64,000 nt of DNA from Spirodela intermedia (GCA_902729315.2 LR746265.1:813501-877500), one strand, 5' to 3'. Numbered from the stretch's first letter, positions 42,696 to 57,288 are shown. Numbers and translations: made by a program. Notes: generated from the sequence alone by a model not told the origin.

Positions 42696-45600
42696 ATGGA
42701 GGCGGCGTTGGAGATGGCGCGGTCGAAAGACACGAAAGAGAGAATGGCCGGTGTGGAGCGCCTCCATGAGCTACTGGAGGCCTCCCGTAAAAGCCTCTCC
42801 GCTGCCGACGTCACCTCTCTAGTCGATTGCTGCTTGGATCTCCTCAAGGACAACAATTTCAGGGTCTCACAGGGTGGCCTCCAGGCGCTTTCCTCGGCTG
42901 CTGTCCTCTCAGGGGAACACCTTAAGCTACATTTCAATGGTTTGGTTCCGGCTGTTGTGGAACGGTTAGGGGACGGGAAGCAGCCAGTCAGGGATGCCGC
43001 TCGGCAGCTTCTGATAACTCTTATGGAGGTTGATTCCTATGAGCTTCATTTCGTTTCCAGATTTGATTTCTTTGAGATGATTCCCCATGTTTTTATCATA
43101 ATGAGGACGATGCACTCTATGTTGTAGTTCTTTCCAGTTTTCTCCGCAATATTTTAGATCTCTGTCTTTCATCGTGGAACGAAAGAAAAACTATATTTAT
43201 GTAGAACAGGATGGTCGGATTGAGTTTTTTAATTCTTGGTTCCGTTTTGCTGTAGTGAAGTGAATGCATGTCGCACTTTTTTTTTTGGGAACTTCACGAG
43301 CGTGGGAAAAGCAGGAAGTTTCGCCTATCTGATCGAGCTCCATTTGTTCTAAAGTCGTTCTGCCTCAAATTGATTCTAAAAAGTTCATGCTAAAAAAAAA
43401 ATCATTGTTACGTCTCCCCATCCCCCACTTGCTCTATCCCTCATTTCTTTTGAGCGTGTGAAAAATAATTTTGTATTTATTTAAAAATGTGGTAAATGGT
43501 TTCCCTAATCTCTGAATACTCTCTTTATAACGTCTCTTAAAGTTCTATTTGTTATCACTGTTTTTGAAGAATTTATAATGTAGTTTGCACTGTTCCTCCC
43601 ACATTCGCGTTCGTGTTTGTTTTGCTGTAAATTCTTACTAATGCTGTTCCTTTTTGTTTTCTAATGCGGTGTACAATATCATTCAGCATTAAAAACTGGA
43701 TGCCATTGTCACAGAGAGCACAAACTAATTAGTTGATAATCTTTATGCACCTACCAATTCTTCATTTTTGCCTTTTATTTCTTTCAATGGAGACATGTAA
43801 TTTTATTTTATTTTATTTCATAGAATGATCTTATAGAACACTACAGCTCAGACTTTAAGATTTTTAATGTAAACTAGGTTTCTTCGCCGACAATTATCGT
43901 TGAAAGAGCTGGAAGTTATGCTTGGAACCACAGGAGTTGGAGAGTTCGTGAAGAGTTTGTGCGTACAGTAACTATAGCAATTGGCCTTTTTGCTTCTACC
44001 GAGCTTACTCTTCAGCGGGTTCTTCTTTCTCCAGTACGTTTATAATCTTAGATTAAAGTTGGCAAATACTATGGTTCGCAATTTTCACTTTTCTAAAAAT
44101 ATTGTTTCTTTTGTCTATGCCAGGTATTGCAGTTGTTGAATGACTCTAACTACAGTGTTCGAGAAGCTGCTACTTCTTGTATTGAGGTCAGTGTTCTAAC
44201 TTATGTATTATGATCAAAATGTTTAACTTAGATCCTATATTTTGTATCCATTTAGTTCACATTAATATGCCTGGGAATGCATTTCATTCGGATCCACTTT
44301 CTGCAATTTCAAATTCGTAATGTTCTGCCTACTAACAGGAATTTACAAGGCCATGAAAATGACGGTTTATGCGTCAGTTTATATAATGATATATTAATGG
44401 CTAGATACAGTCGCATGATACCAAACAAATGATATTGTTCATACACAACGGTGTAATCATCCCCAAAGACTTTAAACAAATGAATGTCCCCGAAGTTGTT
44501 GACAACTTCAAAAGTTCCACAATGAAAAAAATTACTACTTCGGCGGATATCACTTCAGAATATCAAATTAGAAATTTGGGGAAATGAGAAGTCTCAAAAA
44601 ATTAGTTGTTACCCTGACTTGGAAGTATTATTTTCATGATTTCTGTGAAAGGAACTGGTGCATAAATAGAATAGCTTCTTGGCTTGACTCTCATCATAGA
44701 ACTTGATTGCAAAGTACCGGGATATGACTCACAGGTAATTGAGATTCCTTGATGCGTCTTTTGCAAATTTTTCACTGTGATGTTCCCTTCCTGACCTTTG
44801 TCACTCTTTCAGATTTTCTCCTTGGGTTCTATGTTACACCAATCATATCAATTCTGTTTCACATATGTATACATATTTGTGTATAATTAGTCAAAAGTTA
44901 TTCGCCAGTCATGTTAAATTTATAACTTTGTTCCTTTAAATTTCAGGAGATCTATATGCAGATCGGACCCCAATTTCATGATGAATTGCAACGACACCAT
45001 CTTCCTCCGCTGATGGTAATGCTATTGGTCATGTAACTCATTTTTTGTCCATAATTGTTCTTTCACAGATATTATAAAGTCATAATTGTTGCTATAGATG
45101 AAAGAGATTAATAGCCGATTGGAGAAGCTTGAACCAAAATTACGTCCAGCAGAAAGCTCAGGCCATTTTATTCCTTCAGAAGTGAAATCTTCCTTACATA
45201 ACCACAAAAAGAGCAGCCCAAAGGCCAAACCAGCTCCACGGGAAACTACTCTTTATGGTGGTAAGTATTATTGCATGAGTATTTGGAGAGGTTTGAGCTG
45301 AATCCTAATATTCTGAATGTTGCTATGACTTGATCGTCTTAATTTTCATGGATGAACATTAAAAAATGTACTGAAATAGTTCAAGTGGATCAGTTACTCT
45401 CTGTTTGGTTGTTCAGTTGTTTAATGCATTTATAAGTACTTGAGGAAACGTTGTCTGATTGACAGGTTGGTTATTATTGTAGGGGTGGAGTGGGAGGGGG
45501 GGAAGTTGTGTGTTAAAAAGCATTGTAAAGTGGTTGATGATATTCTATCATCTTTTTTTGTGATTTAGTCCGATGGTTATTGGAGAATACATAATTGAGT

Positions 45601-48600
45601 TAGAATCATTTAATGTACGAGTAACTGCTCTCTAAATAAATCTTAGCATTTTTTATATTGAAACGGTGGACGTGTCTAAATTCTAGTAATACTTTATGGT
45701 TGGTGTTTTAAATCTTGATCTTCATAACAGTGCTAGTGATAACTGAGTATAATGCTGTATGACGGTGAAGTTCTTGTGTGGAACTCAAAATTTTGCAAAT
45801 GTGCTTCCAATAAATTGTTGTATTGGTTGTGCGTGTCTAATGGATTCATTCTTCTTGTTATTGTAGTCGACACAATTGTTTTGACCTCCCATAGCATCCT
45901 GCTTTTATGATGCATTTTCATCTTTTTTTTTTGTTTTGCATCACTTTTTTGGCTTAAAATTTTGTGCCCCTACTGGGAAAGGTGCTTTTACTCTGTTATT
46001 CCTCTATCACATTTATAGATGGTCCGTCATGACAATACAGTCCCTTACGAATGGACTTTGTTTGCTTGTCATCATTTTTTTCTCTCAATTTAACAGAGTT
46101 TGGGAACTAGAAAGAGCATCAGTTAGTTGTTTAGCTCCACTCTGTTTAGATTTGCAATAATTATTTGATTCCTTACGTATAATTGGTGACAAAAGACATC
46201 TCTGTAATCTGAAAGGCGGGTATTTTCTTCATAATCATAGTCTGCTTGTTTAACGTGCTGTTATTTTTTTTAGCCTTTGGTGAAGCTGATGCTGCTGAAA
46301 ATCCAGTAGAGCCCATTTCAGTGCACACAGACAAAGAATTGGTGCGAGAATTTGAGAAGATTTCGTCGACTCTAGTTCCAGAAAAGGATTGGTCAATCAG
46401 AATAGCTGCAATGCAGAGAATTGAAGGACTTGTTTTGGGAGGTTAGTACTGAAGGTTATCGCTTTAGATTTTACTGCATTTCTTATTTGGAAGCAAAAGG
46501 AATAATATTTAGATCATGATCTTTTGGAACTCTGTTGGGCTGATTGTTTTCTGCATCTCCCTCTCCCCCAAAGGAGTGTGAGCCTTCTGGAAACAAATGC
46601 TCACTTGTACGTTGTGCAATTTGCATGCCCTGCCAAGGAAATGCTTGAAATCAGATCTTACATTTGTTTTACGCTTTTAGTTTATGTTCTAGGAAACCAT
46701 GATATTGTTGCCTTTTCGTGCTCATTTCCTAGTTTTGATGTTCACTGAATTGGATCTAACTTTATTCCATCCCACTACCTCTGCTGGAATTGTGTTTTGG
46801 TTTTTCTGAGAAAGTGATGCCCTACCAACTTGAGGAACAGAGAGTTAAATATTATTCCATCATTAAGGTTCCCTAGTATCTTATTTACTGGGGTCTATTA
46901 AACATCAGACGACTCTTTATCTTTGTCCAGGAACAGTGGCCCATTTTTATACAGAAATGGTTACTATCTCCTTGAGAAACAACTCTGTTTCTATTCAAGG
47001 GTTGTGAAACGGAGAAACAAAAAGAAACTTTATACAAATCATTACAAAGGTTACTATCTCCTTGAGAAATTGTCATAATTCATTTTTATAGTTGTGAGAC
47101 ATTTTTATTAGGCTTTATTTTTGTTCATTTCAGTTGCTTTTGTGTTTTACTATTTCAGAATGGTTCTCGTGATTTTTTTTTGAGATGTTGAGATGATTTA
47201 AGTTGGCTAGTGCGTTCATTTTTCATGGTTCTAGGCCAATGTTTGGACTCTTGGTTGAAAGCATCCTGGATATATACTATCAATCATGTTCACTTTTGCA
47301 ATCAAATTGATATTCTCGATTATTCAATGGTTTAGATATTCTTAATACTATTTTCGTCTTCAGGTGCCACCGATTTTCCATCCTTTCCCATGCTTTTAAA
47401 GCAACTTGTTACTCCTCTCAGCTCTCAGCTCAGTGACAGACGTTCTAGCATCGTAAAACAGGTACATAAACTTTCTAGATATCTTTTTTCTGCTATGGAT
47501 ATGAGCGATATGATCCTCTACCACGAATATATAAGTTATATTCAAATGCATTACGAGTGAATAGGGCATCTGGCTGAATGTAACTTGAGATGTTTAAGTT
47601 TTCTCGAATGTTTTTTATTAGATGTTGGAGAAACATTGTTTCTTTCTATTTTCTAATTGCCATAAAAAAAATGAAAATTTGTCCTACGCCATTAAACAAA
47701 AGAAAAATGGTCACGATCAATAAACAATTTTTTGGAATAGTAGCATCAGGATGCAGCTCCTTTGATACTCAAACCGTAGGGTGATGAATAATTTGATTTG
47801 GTTTAATTTCTACTGGTAGCGTTTTTGTGTTGGATTCTATGTTTCTTGAATACTCAAACTGTGGAGAAGGATAGTTTTTTTTTATAGAGTAACCTTCCAC
47901 TGCTCTGTGGGATTCACAGAGCAGTGGAAGATCACAAGGTGAACAGTGTACTTATGAGAAAGAGGCCGCAATAATCCCCCTTAACTTTTGATTCTCCCTG
48001 AAAGAACTAGGAGAAGACAATCAGAGACATCTAATAGTAATGGATCCCTTTATAACATAAAGTTCTGCAGTGGCAGCCTTAACAGTGCAATGGTGTACAA
48101 AGTTGTTTCCGAATCAATATTCTAGATGTCTAGGGAGAGTACTAGAGGAAAAGGTCCCCTCGAATGGAGCGGCTGTTTATTTGTGTGTTATTACAGCCGG
48201 GGGTTGGAGGGGGAGGAGGTAATTGTCAACATTGAAACTTTTTGACAGATGAGGGGTTATAGAACCTTGAGGAATGACTGCAACTATGAACATAATTGTT
48301 GCAATGCTGAAGAAGAGGAAGTGGAGGTGGTTGTTGTCTTATCTTTTCTTAGATGTTTGATGATACTATGAAGTTTTGTAGAAACCTACTGGCTTTGTTC
48401 TTCCAAGGAGTTTTATATTTTAACTTGATATATTTCATCTGCTATGAGCGTGGTAAGTGAAGTTGCATTAGCCACAGAACCAGATCCCACCCAGAGTTCG
48501 ATAGGAATGGTATAGTGAATTAGATTAGAGTCTATATTGTGGTCACATTGACCAAATCAAAATATTTTGGAGAAGTGGAGTATTTGATAAGATAACAAAA

Positions 48601-49158
48601 AGACGACTTTCTTGTAGTTTACGAAATCTATAACTTTAGCCCTTAGTAAGAAAAAGCGCTGACTACAGTATAAACTCTATACTTTTATCAAGAGAGCATA
48701 TCTCGCTTCTACCTTTGCCCTTAGTTATATCATGGGGATTAGGGTTCGTATTCCTTACCTTTTTCCCCCGTTTATTTCGAACAAACTTGTCTTGTCTCTT
48801 CGTTTTCTTTTACTGGAAGTTGGATCTTCCTCTAGTTACTAGAGAGAAGGCCGAGGAGCCTTTTAAAAGCCAAAGAGTCATTTTTAAAGGCCTTGGTTGG
48901 CTTGGAATTGGCTGATCCTGTCTGAGATCAATGGCATCTGACTGTTTTTTAATTGGGTTTTTTAGTTTTTATCCCTGCTTTCCATAAATCCTTGTCTTTA
49001 TTGATATTTCTGTAGATCCCCACGAATAACCTTTTCCTCGTTTTTCAGGCCCTCTGTTTTTATCTGTCAGATTTACTGGAATAAACAAAAAAATTACATT
49101 AACAATTAGCATAAGTTAGGAAAAAGGCTAAAACACCCTCAAAACCCGTATTCTCTCG

Positions 49159-49223
<65 letters not shown>

Positions 49224-52200
49224 GCTGGTTTTTCATCATTTTTGTAGATTTAGGCATGCTTTTAGAATATTCCGACCTTAATTATCCGGTTTAAATTTCT
49301 TCATAACTGGTGGACTAAAACGTAAAGACAGTTTGTGGGAATGTACAGTTAATATCAATAAACGTGGAGAATCGTTGATAATTCAGTGGTTTTTATGGAT
49401 TATAATATAAAAATTTCTGTATTTTATGAGTTTTAAAGAGACTCATTTTGATTCAATCTGGTCAGTCGCTGGTGCGGATTAACCCTTTTTTCCAAGCACG
49501 GTGACCTGGTCGGTGGATTGATAATTACTGGGTGAAGAGTATACATAAAGCGGATATATGCACACCAAATTAAAAAGATTGTACGTAGCAATGGAGAAGA
49601 TAGATGAGAAACAGGCTAACGATTAGTGGTGGATGTTGTGTTTTGGGTTCTATCATGGGTGCAATTACATTTGTGAGCTTGCTAATAATTTTGAAGACCA
49701 TACCCGTGATCAGTGGAAGACACCCCCCATGGTTTGAGCTATGGTGTGCAACTCCCGTATATTAACTGATCCGCCAATCCCAGTGAACCATTTGTTTGCT
49801 ATGCGTCCAACCTAATAAAAAGATGCCTAACTCTAGGTATTCTTTGCACAGTACAGGGTGCCTATTAGGCGCTCTTTAATGACATTCGATGATATTCTTA
49901 ATTCACTAAATATTTTGAGGGGAAGGAAAGGTGCAGAACTACATTTCAAGTTTAGCATAAAGGTTGGGTATATATTTGTTATCAAGAGTAGTTATGGAAG
50001 CATGTGGAAAGGATGAACAGTCCTTACTTGGGAAATATACAATTGACTTGATTTGTTGGCTTTGTTTTCTGGAATCCCTTCGGCCCTTCAGAGGGAATAA
50101 ACTCATGGTGTAAATATGCGTAGATAGCTGAAGGTTTTTGTGAGAATGTCCTCTATTTTGGTTTGGTTCTTTGGTAGAGCGTCGGATGTTGGCAATCCTT
50201 ACTGATGTTTTATATAGTGTTTATCTGTTTTGACTTCCTTGCTGGCAGCTTCTGCTAGTTTTCTGCTAGTATTATTTTCTACTACTTTTTATGTAAATCA
50301 TTTTGAAATGAACATGCTATGACCAGGAAATTTTCATTCGATTGACGTTGATTCCGTTTTGAAGAGTTCAGTGAGTTATGGAACAATGGTGCTTCATTGG
50401 ATGGAATGTGGCACTATTTTGTTGTTTATTTTATTTGGCTTTCAGCGCTGTTCCTGAAGCTGTCAACATTCTGTCAAATGCCATTTGTCTGACTGTACTT
50501 CATTTATTCCAGGCCTGCCATCTTTTGAACTTCTTGTCAAAAGAACTTTTGGGGGACTTTGAGGCTTGTGCTGAGACGTTAATACCGGTAAATTATTTCT
50601 TCTTCTGACTTTCAGTCTGCTGTTCAATGATCTCAGTTCTTAATGGTCCTTGCTTGTTTCAGGTGATCTTTAAGCTCGTTGTAATTACAGTTCTTGTGAT
50701 CGCTGAGTCTGCTGACAACTGCATAAAAACGGTTTGAAACATTGTGCCCGTTTTTTTTCTTTTGATAAGGTTTTACAAGATCGTGTTAAAATAATGTCTG
50801 AGTGTTCCAGATGCTACGTAACTGTAAAGTTGCTCGTGTTCTTCCCCGAATAGCTGATTGTGCGAAAAATGACCGAAGTGCAATCCTTCGTGCCAGGTAA
50901 GAGTGACAAGAGACCTATCATCTGTGCTGCATTAATACTTATTTTGCTTATATTTTCCATTGCAGATGTTGTGAATATGCACTGTTAATTTTAGAGTACT
51001 GGGCTGATGCTCCAGAAATTCAGCGCTCGGCTGATCTTTATGAAGATCTTATTAAGTGTTGTGTGGCTGACGCAATGAGTGAGGTAAAACTAATTTTTTG
51101 TTGTTTTGTTTCTAGGATTGCCTTAAATAAGACCTTTACTACGAACTGGTCTTGGACCCAAAAAAACCCAAATGTTTGAGCATGTGTTGTCATAACCGAA
51201 TGCTGGGAACTTTCCTCTTCAGAACTTCCAAGGGTAGGTATTTGGGAGTAATCATTGTTAACATAGGAAAGCATTAGGAAAGAGTTCTTTTTTTGTTTTT
51301 GGTTGGGGTTGATCACGTGCATTGCACTTTCTGTCCTGTGCGATAATGATATTGTGATAAGAACTACAACGTTTGAATGCATATTGTTTCGCCTATATGA
51401 GCATTGGTGAATGTCAGAATGTTGGCTCGCCAACTATCTGTCTGGTTGACTACTATGCGTGGTATCACATTGCTTGTTCTGATTGTGTGGGTGTTGGTAG
51501 ATGCCTTACCCTTTTTAAAAATACGTTACGGATTGATAACTTTTTATCTTTTGTGCATGCATGAGTTAACTATAACTCACTTTCTGTGTCATCTAATTGC
51601 ATAGTGGACTTGTGTTAGGTACGCTCAACTGCAAGAACATGCTACAGGATGTTTGCAAAAACTTGGCCTGAGCGTTCTCGACGCCTACTCTTATCTTTTG
51701 ATCCTGTTATCCAAAGGGTATTTTATTCACGGTTATTTGAAAAATCCCTTCCAGTTTTTTCTTTATTTATGGTGAAATTCATGTTCTGACATGTTTGCTT
51801 CTTCTCAGTTAATCAATGAAGAAGATGGAGGTATACACAAGCGCTATGCTTCTCCCTCGCTCCGTGAAAGAGGAGCACAACTGTCACGTGCTTCATCTCA
51901 CAATCCTTCATCTGGTGTACCTGGATATGGAACATCCGCTATTGTTGCTATGGACAGAAGTGGAAGTATTAGTTCTGGGGCGTCTCTTTCCTCTGCTAAT
52001 CTGCTTCAGTCTCAGACAAAATCTTTTGCAAAATCAGAAAGGAGCCTTGAAAATGTGCTTCATTCCAGTAAGCAGAAGGTTACTGCAATTGAAAGCTTAC
52101 TGCGGGGTGTAAGTCTTTCTGACAAGCCAAATTTATTGACTCGCTCAAGCAGCTTGGATCTAGGTATTGAATGGAACCATGATCTAAGTTTTTTTTTCCT

Positions 52201-55200
52201 GAATGATATCGTCAGTGGAATTTGTCCTAACCCCTGTAGATATTTAGTTGAACATCTAAACAACTTATATTGTTGTTCCTAGTGCAGGAGTTGACCCACC
52301 ATCATCTCGTGATCCGCCATTTCCACCAGCTGTTCTCTCCTCAACGCATCTTTCATTGCAGACCTCTGCATTGGTAGATTCTAATACAACCAACACTGCC
52401 CGTGCTAACGTTCGTAATGGGGGATCATTTTTAAGTGACCTCATTTCTCAAAATCAGGCTGCCAGAGAACAAGGTAAAGCGTCGTACAATGATAACCTCA
52501 CGTCTGATTCTTTGCCAGCCCTATCAATGCCATATGCAGCAAAAAGGTACTCTGAAAGGCCTCGAGAGGATGGTTTTACTGAAGACAACAGCGACATGAG
52601 GGCTGCCAGGCGACTTCCTTCTTTGCATAATGAAAAGCTGTATCTCGACACGCCTTACAAGGACACAAACTTTAAAGACACTCATAATTATGTTCCAAAT
52701 TTCCAAAGGCCTCTTTTAAGAAAACAGATTACTGGCAGGGCATCAGCAAGTAGTAGGAACAGCTTTGATGATACCCAACTCTCTGCTGGTGAAATGGCTG
52801 GCTATATGGACGGTCCGGCATCCCTCACTGATGCTCTTACAGAGGGTTTGAGCCCCAGCTCGGACTGGATGGCGAGGGTTTCTGCTTTCAATTATCTCCA
52901 AACATTATTGCAGCAAGGTCCCAAAGGCATTCAGGAAATATCTCAACATTTTGAGAAAGTCATGAAGCTGTTTTTCCAGCATTTGGATGATCCTCATCAT
53001 AAAGTTGCCCAGGCAGCCCTGTCGACCCTTGCAGAAATTATTCCGGCTTGTCGGAAGCCTTTTGAGAGTTATCTTGAAAGGATGCTACCACATGTATTTT
53101 CCAGGTTGATTGACCCTAAGGAGTTGGTCAGGCGACCTTGCTCAACTACCTTGGAAATCGTCAGCAAGACCTATGGTATTGATTCTTTGCTCCCTGCCTT
53201 GCTTCGTTCTTTAGATGAGCAGAGGTCACCAAAAGCCAAACTGGCTGTCATTCAGTATGCAAACAACTCCTTTAACAAACACGCCATGAACTCCGATGGT
53301 TCGAGCAATGGTGGACTTCTTAAACTGTGGCTTGCTAAGTTGCTGCCCCTGGTAAGTGATAAAAACACAAAGCTGAAGGAAGCAGCTGTGACTGGTATCA
53401 TATCTGTTTACTCCCATTTTGATCCGACAGCTGTCCTTAATTTTATTATAAGCCTATCCGTCGAAGACCAAAACTCTCTGAGACGGGCGCTAAAGCAGTA
53501 TACTCCCCGTATTGAGGTTGACCTTATGAGCTTCTTGCAAAGCAAGAAGGATAGGCAACGCCCAAAATCCTTTTATGACCAACCTGATACTATCGGATCC
53601 TCTGAGGATGGATATGCTGGAATATCCAAGAAAAGTCACCTTTTTGGAAGATATTCTTCAGGTTCTATTGATATGGAGAGTGGCAGGAAGTGGAGTTCCG
53701 TACAGGAACCTAGCCATGTCAGCAGTTCTGTAGTGCTGCCAACCTCTAATGAGAGCCAAGATCATCTGTACCGAAGCTACGATGAGAGCTCTAGCTTCGA
53801 GATCCGTGATGACGCCCAGGCAAAGGATACAAAATTTGTTAGTGATTCTGTGTCAGGTGGTTCCGGGCAATGGACAAGTCACTCTGGGAAGGTGGATTCT
53901 AGCATTGATTTTGCGGGTTCTGCTGTGACTCCACGACTCGATATCAGTAGAATCCTAGGTTCGGATGTGCAAAGGGCTTCAGGGTTGAGCTTGAATGGTG
54001 AAGGCTTGGCTGATGTGGAATACAGTCAGGATAAGCTTATTTTTAGTAAAAGTAGTTCCAAGTCAGCTGCTGGGCCTAGCATCCCTCAACTTCTTCACCA
54101 GGTTAGCATGTGACGATCCGTTTTAGTGCCTTGGAACTTTCATTGTGAAAATTGTGCGATATTGTTGATGAAACAAATTTCATTTGACTGTCGTTCGGCC
54201 GTCCTCATATTCATATGTGGTAGCCATCTTATTTAGTTTCTCTTGATCTGTAGATTTGCAATGGAAATGATGAGAACTCAGGTGTAAACAAAAGGGACGC
54301 TCTACAACAGTTGGCTGAAGCTTCCAAATCCAACGATCAATCTGTGTGGCCTAAGGTTTGCATTTACTTTTGAGCACATGCACGAAGGTGGTGGAGATGA
54401 TCTGATAACATGTATTCCCCTATTGGGCAAAGTAAAAGAATGCAGCTGAAACATGATTTTATCCGAAGATTATGCCGGCCAGGCAGCTTCTGGCTTTTTA
54501 TTACGATTTTATCCGAACATTATTAAGCTGTAAATGGTCGTCCTCAGAAAGGGAACTGTTGATCATATTTCCTAAAATCAAAGTTTCAGAAGGTTGAGAG
54601 CATGGATGAGATCATGGCGCTACTACTCTGAATATCCTATAAATGCTAAAAATGTTAACAAAAAAAAAAAAAAAAAAAAAAAAACACTGTCCATTCTACT
54701 TCATGTCAGGAGATTTGTTTTAGGTTAAACTATTTGTGCTTCGTCCGGGTACCCGCATTTCATAACTATGGGTGCTCCTGCGCTTGCAGTACTTCAATCA
54801 GATATTGACAGCTGTGCTTGAAACTCTGGACGATCCTGATTCTTCCACCAGGGAGCTCGTTCTATCACTCATAGTCGAAATGCTGGATCAGCAGGTTCAC
54901 GAACTATCTCAATGATTTTTATTTTTCAAAATCATATTTTGCTTATCATTTTTATAAAATGTAATATTTGATTCATCCTCACCTTATTTCTCAACTTCCA
55001 GAAAGATGCCATGGAGGACTCTGTTGAGATCGTCATAGAAAAACTGCTACACGCAACCAAAGACAGTGCTGTGAAGGTACTGCGCTTATTGGGAGGTCCA
55101 TCCCACATTAAAGGAGCATGCTACGATCTTTCACCTGACTCCATATTTCCCTTTCAGGTATCCAATGAAGCCCAGCAGTGTCTGTCGATCATACTATCCA

Positions 55201-56388
55201 AGTATGATCCCTACAGATGCCTCTCTGTAAGTCGTTTCTCTTCATAGCTTGGAGAACATGATCAATCGGCTGTTGCGATTCCTTTGTAGCCGAAATCATT
55301 CTTCCACAATTTTTTTTACAGGTCGTTGTTCCTCTGTTGGTCAGTGAAGATGAGAAGATGCTCGTGACCTGCATTAACTGTCTGACTAAGGTAAAAAATA
55401 AAATAAAATAAATTCAATCCTTATTTTTAAGGGACGCGTCTATTTAAGGTGGGTTTTTTTCCGAATATTCGAATTAAAGAAGAAACTTTGGGTAAAGCTC
55501 TGAATCAATATGGTTATGAGCCTTTCAGCGTCCGTATATTTTTTATATCGATGCTGGGAATTGTGGCCTCTCATTAATTTCTTTTTTTTTCTAACTGGGA
55601 AGTACAAAAGCACCCAAAATAGGGAAGAGTTCCCGTCTCTTTTTCTGGTTACGGAAATGTATGTTATTATGATCGTTGTTGTCGGAATATGTATGCGCAT
55701 AGCATGTTGATGCATCTCCATGGTTTCAGCTTGTGGGGCGGCTTTCTCAGGAGGAGCTGATGACCCAACTGCCTTCTTTTCTACCCGCCCTCTTTGATGC
55801 GTTTGGCAACCAGAGTGCAGATGTTCGCAAGGTCTGTTCTCCTACTCTCTCTCTCTCTCTCTCCCTCTCGCTAGATATATGTGTATGTTTATATCCATAT
55901 CTGATATTTATTTCATATTTTTATATCGATACTTTCTCCATGAGGGAAAATAATTCGGGTTAGCAGACACCCTGGTAGTTAATGACTCTGAATCATGTTA
56001 TTTTAAGGTGGATATCCACTGAGATTGATCAATGAGTGGTGGTGCAATGAGTTGGCCCCGGAGGGAAAAAAAAAAAAACCCAAGAAACGGGCTTGTGGGC
56101 TCTACACAAGTGGAGACGAGACCAGTTTCTGGGATTTCCCTGCCCAGAGAAGAGAGAGAGAGAGAGAGACTTTCTTTTTCAAAAATTTAGTGCTAGATGT
56201 GGCTAATGCCGGCCTGACTGCAGACGGTCGTCTTCTGCCTGGTGGACATCTACATCATGCTGGGGAAAGCCTTCCTGCCGTACCTGGAGGGCCTGAACAG
56301 CACGCAGCTGCGGTTAGTGACCATCTACGCCAACCGGATCTCGCAGGCGAGGTCGGGCTCCGCCATCAACGCCGCCAGCCACGGGTGA
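42696..56388 (+). CDS. CLASP: CLASP, CLIP-associated microtubule plus-end protein, 21 exons
   Basis: CLASP stabilises cortical microtubules and links them to the membrane and to division-plane organisation. Exons: 42696-43028, 43878-44033, 44124-44186, 44947-45015, 45098-45260, 46274-46441, 47364-47461, 50513-50587, 50663-50731, 50811-50896, 50966-51083, 51619-51717, 51809-52163, 52288-54101, 54254-54355, 54790-54894, 55002-55076, 55158-55226, 55322-55390, 55730-55831, 56224-56388. All phases agree and give 1450 aa; Arabidopsis CLASP is about 1440. Features: N-terminal TOG/HEAT domain beginning MEAALEMARSKDTKERMAGV, a second TOG-like domain (about 290-540), a serine- and arginine-rich microtubule-binding linker, a third TOG (about 800-1030, with SSDWMARVSAFNYLQTLLQQ), and a C-terminal HEAT domain ending YLEGLNSTQLRLVTIYANRI. 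The upstream leader is GC-rich. Confidence 0.95.
43029..43877 (+). other. CLASP intron 1
   Basis: An 849-bp, AT-rich GT-AG intron directly after the codons for LLITLME. No recognisable internal feature. Confidence 0.8.
45261..46273 (+). other. CLASP intron 5
   Basis: A 1013-bp, T-rich GT-AG intron; the next exon begins in phase with AFGEADAAENP. No recognisable internal feature. Confidence 0.8.
47894..47930. repeat. Perfect inverted repeat, 16-bp stem and 5-base loop
   Basis: CTTCCACTGCTCTGTG (47894-47909), loop GGATT, then its exact reverse complement (47915-47930). It lies in CLASP intron 7 and would form a stable hairpin in the pre-mRNA. Confidence 0.95.
49162..49221. repeat. (CT)n microsatellite, about 60 bp
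   Basis: A nearly uninterrupted CT run inside CLASP intron 7, the longest pure microsatellite in the window. Confidence 0.95.
54660..54684. repeat. Poly-A run of 25 bases
   Basis: A pure A run in the CLASP intron between 54355 and 54790. No adjacent retroposed gene or target duplication was recognised. Confidence 0.95.
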
Positions 56389-57288
56389 CCCCCCCCTGGC
56401 TGGCCTCTTCGGCGCATCTGCCCGCCTGACCGTGGTTGCTGTTTATTTTGTAATTTTGTATGCCCTCGGCTTGCTTCTCTTGTTGGGTGCCTGTCTGTTG
56501 GCGGAGTGAGTGGCTTCTCTGGTGTTCTCGGGAAGGGGAGGGGAGGGGGGAGTGCATGTGTGCGCGTGTCTTCTGTGGACTTTATCTCTCGGATTGGTGA
56601 TATCTGCCGGGCCCTTCATTCTTTCCAACCCGAAGATGCATGCATCCAAACCGTAGACTCGGATCCCTTCCGTAGCACTCCGGTTATCTCTCAGAGAGAG
56701 AGAGAGAGAGAATATGCAAGATTTCTCAAATAAAATTTAACCAGCTTATCAAGGTTTTTGGCATAAATGTGTATGAGGGTCAAAATTTAACCAGCTTATG
56801 TTAGATGTGTATGAGGGGCGAGAGAGCCTTACACCGACGACGTTTCCACGTTCTGTGGCGAAAAGGGCCAAAACGCAATAAATTTATTTCAGATGCATGA
56901 AAGTGCAAATATATATAAAGTGATGGAAATATTTTGGGTATAAAAATAAATGTCGATATTTTATTGCCCTCCGTCGAATTTACTCGGGGCATCCTCGTGG
57001 ACGGTGGGCTAGCGTTATCCGGGGGATCGGATAGCGTTGTATACGTGGCAGCACCCGAATGGGCAAGGCAACTCGCCTTCGCCTTCGGTGGCTGCGGGGG
57101 GCCTCGGACCGCTGTCCGAACCTGCGCGCCCAATCCCGATTTTATTTCCCGATCAATTGCGGCGATCTAGCACATGCCACGTTGCCTCCCGCGGATAAAG
57201 AGGAAGATAGGAGCGAGGAGAAAGGAGGAGAGCAGATAGATAGCCCAAGCGCCGCCGACTTTTCGGCCGAGGACTGAGACTGATCGCA
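56389..57288. promoter_or_regulatory. CLASP 3' flank and PSAE promoter region
   Basis: The first part is the CLASP 3' end, with an AG run at about 56692-56710. Closer to PSAE there are an ACGTGGC element (57043-57049, G-box-like) and a GATAA motif (57194-57198); both types are common in light-regulated promoters. No TATA box at a standard distance was confidently identified. No other gene was seen. Confidence 0.45.

Larger units (their letters stand above)
47462..50512 (+). other. CLASP intron 7 (3.05 kb)
   Basis: The longest CLASP intron, between ...SSIVKQ and ACHLLNFLSKELLGDFEA. It contains a perfect 16-bp inverted repeat at 47894-47930 and a long CT microsatellite at 49162-49221. The rest is AT-rich with no protein homology seen. 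Confidence 0.85.

Noticed and set aside
54660-54684. Poly-A run as the tail of a retroposed gene
   Set aside because: No retrocopy or target-site duplication was recognised beside it; simple slippage is enough.
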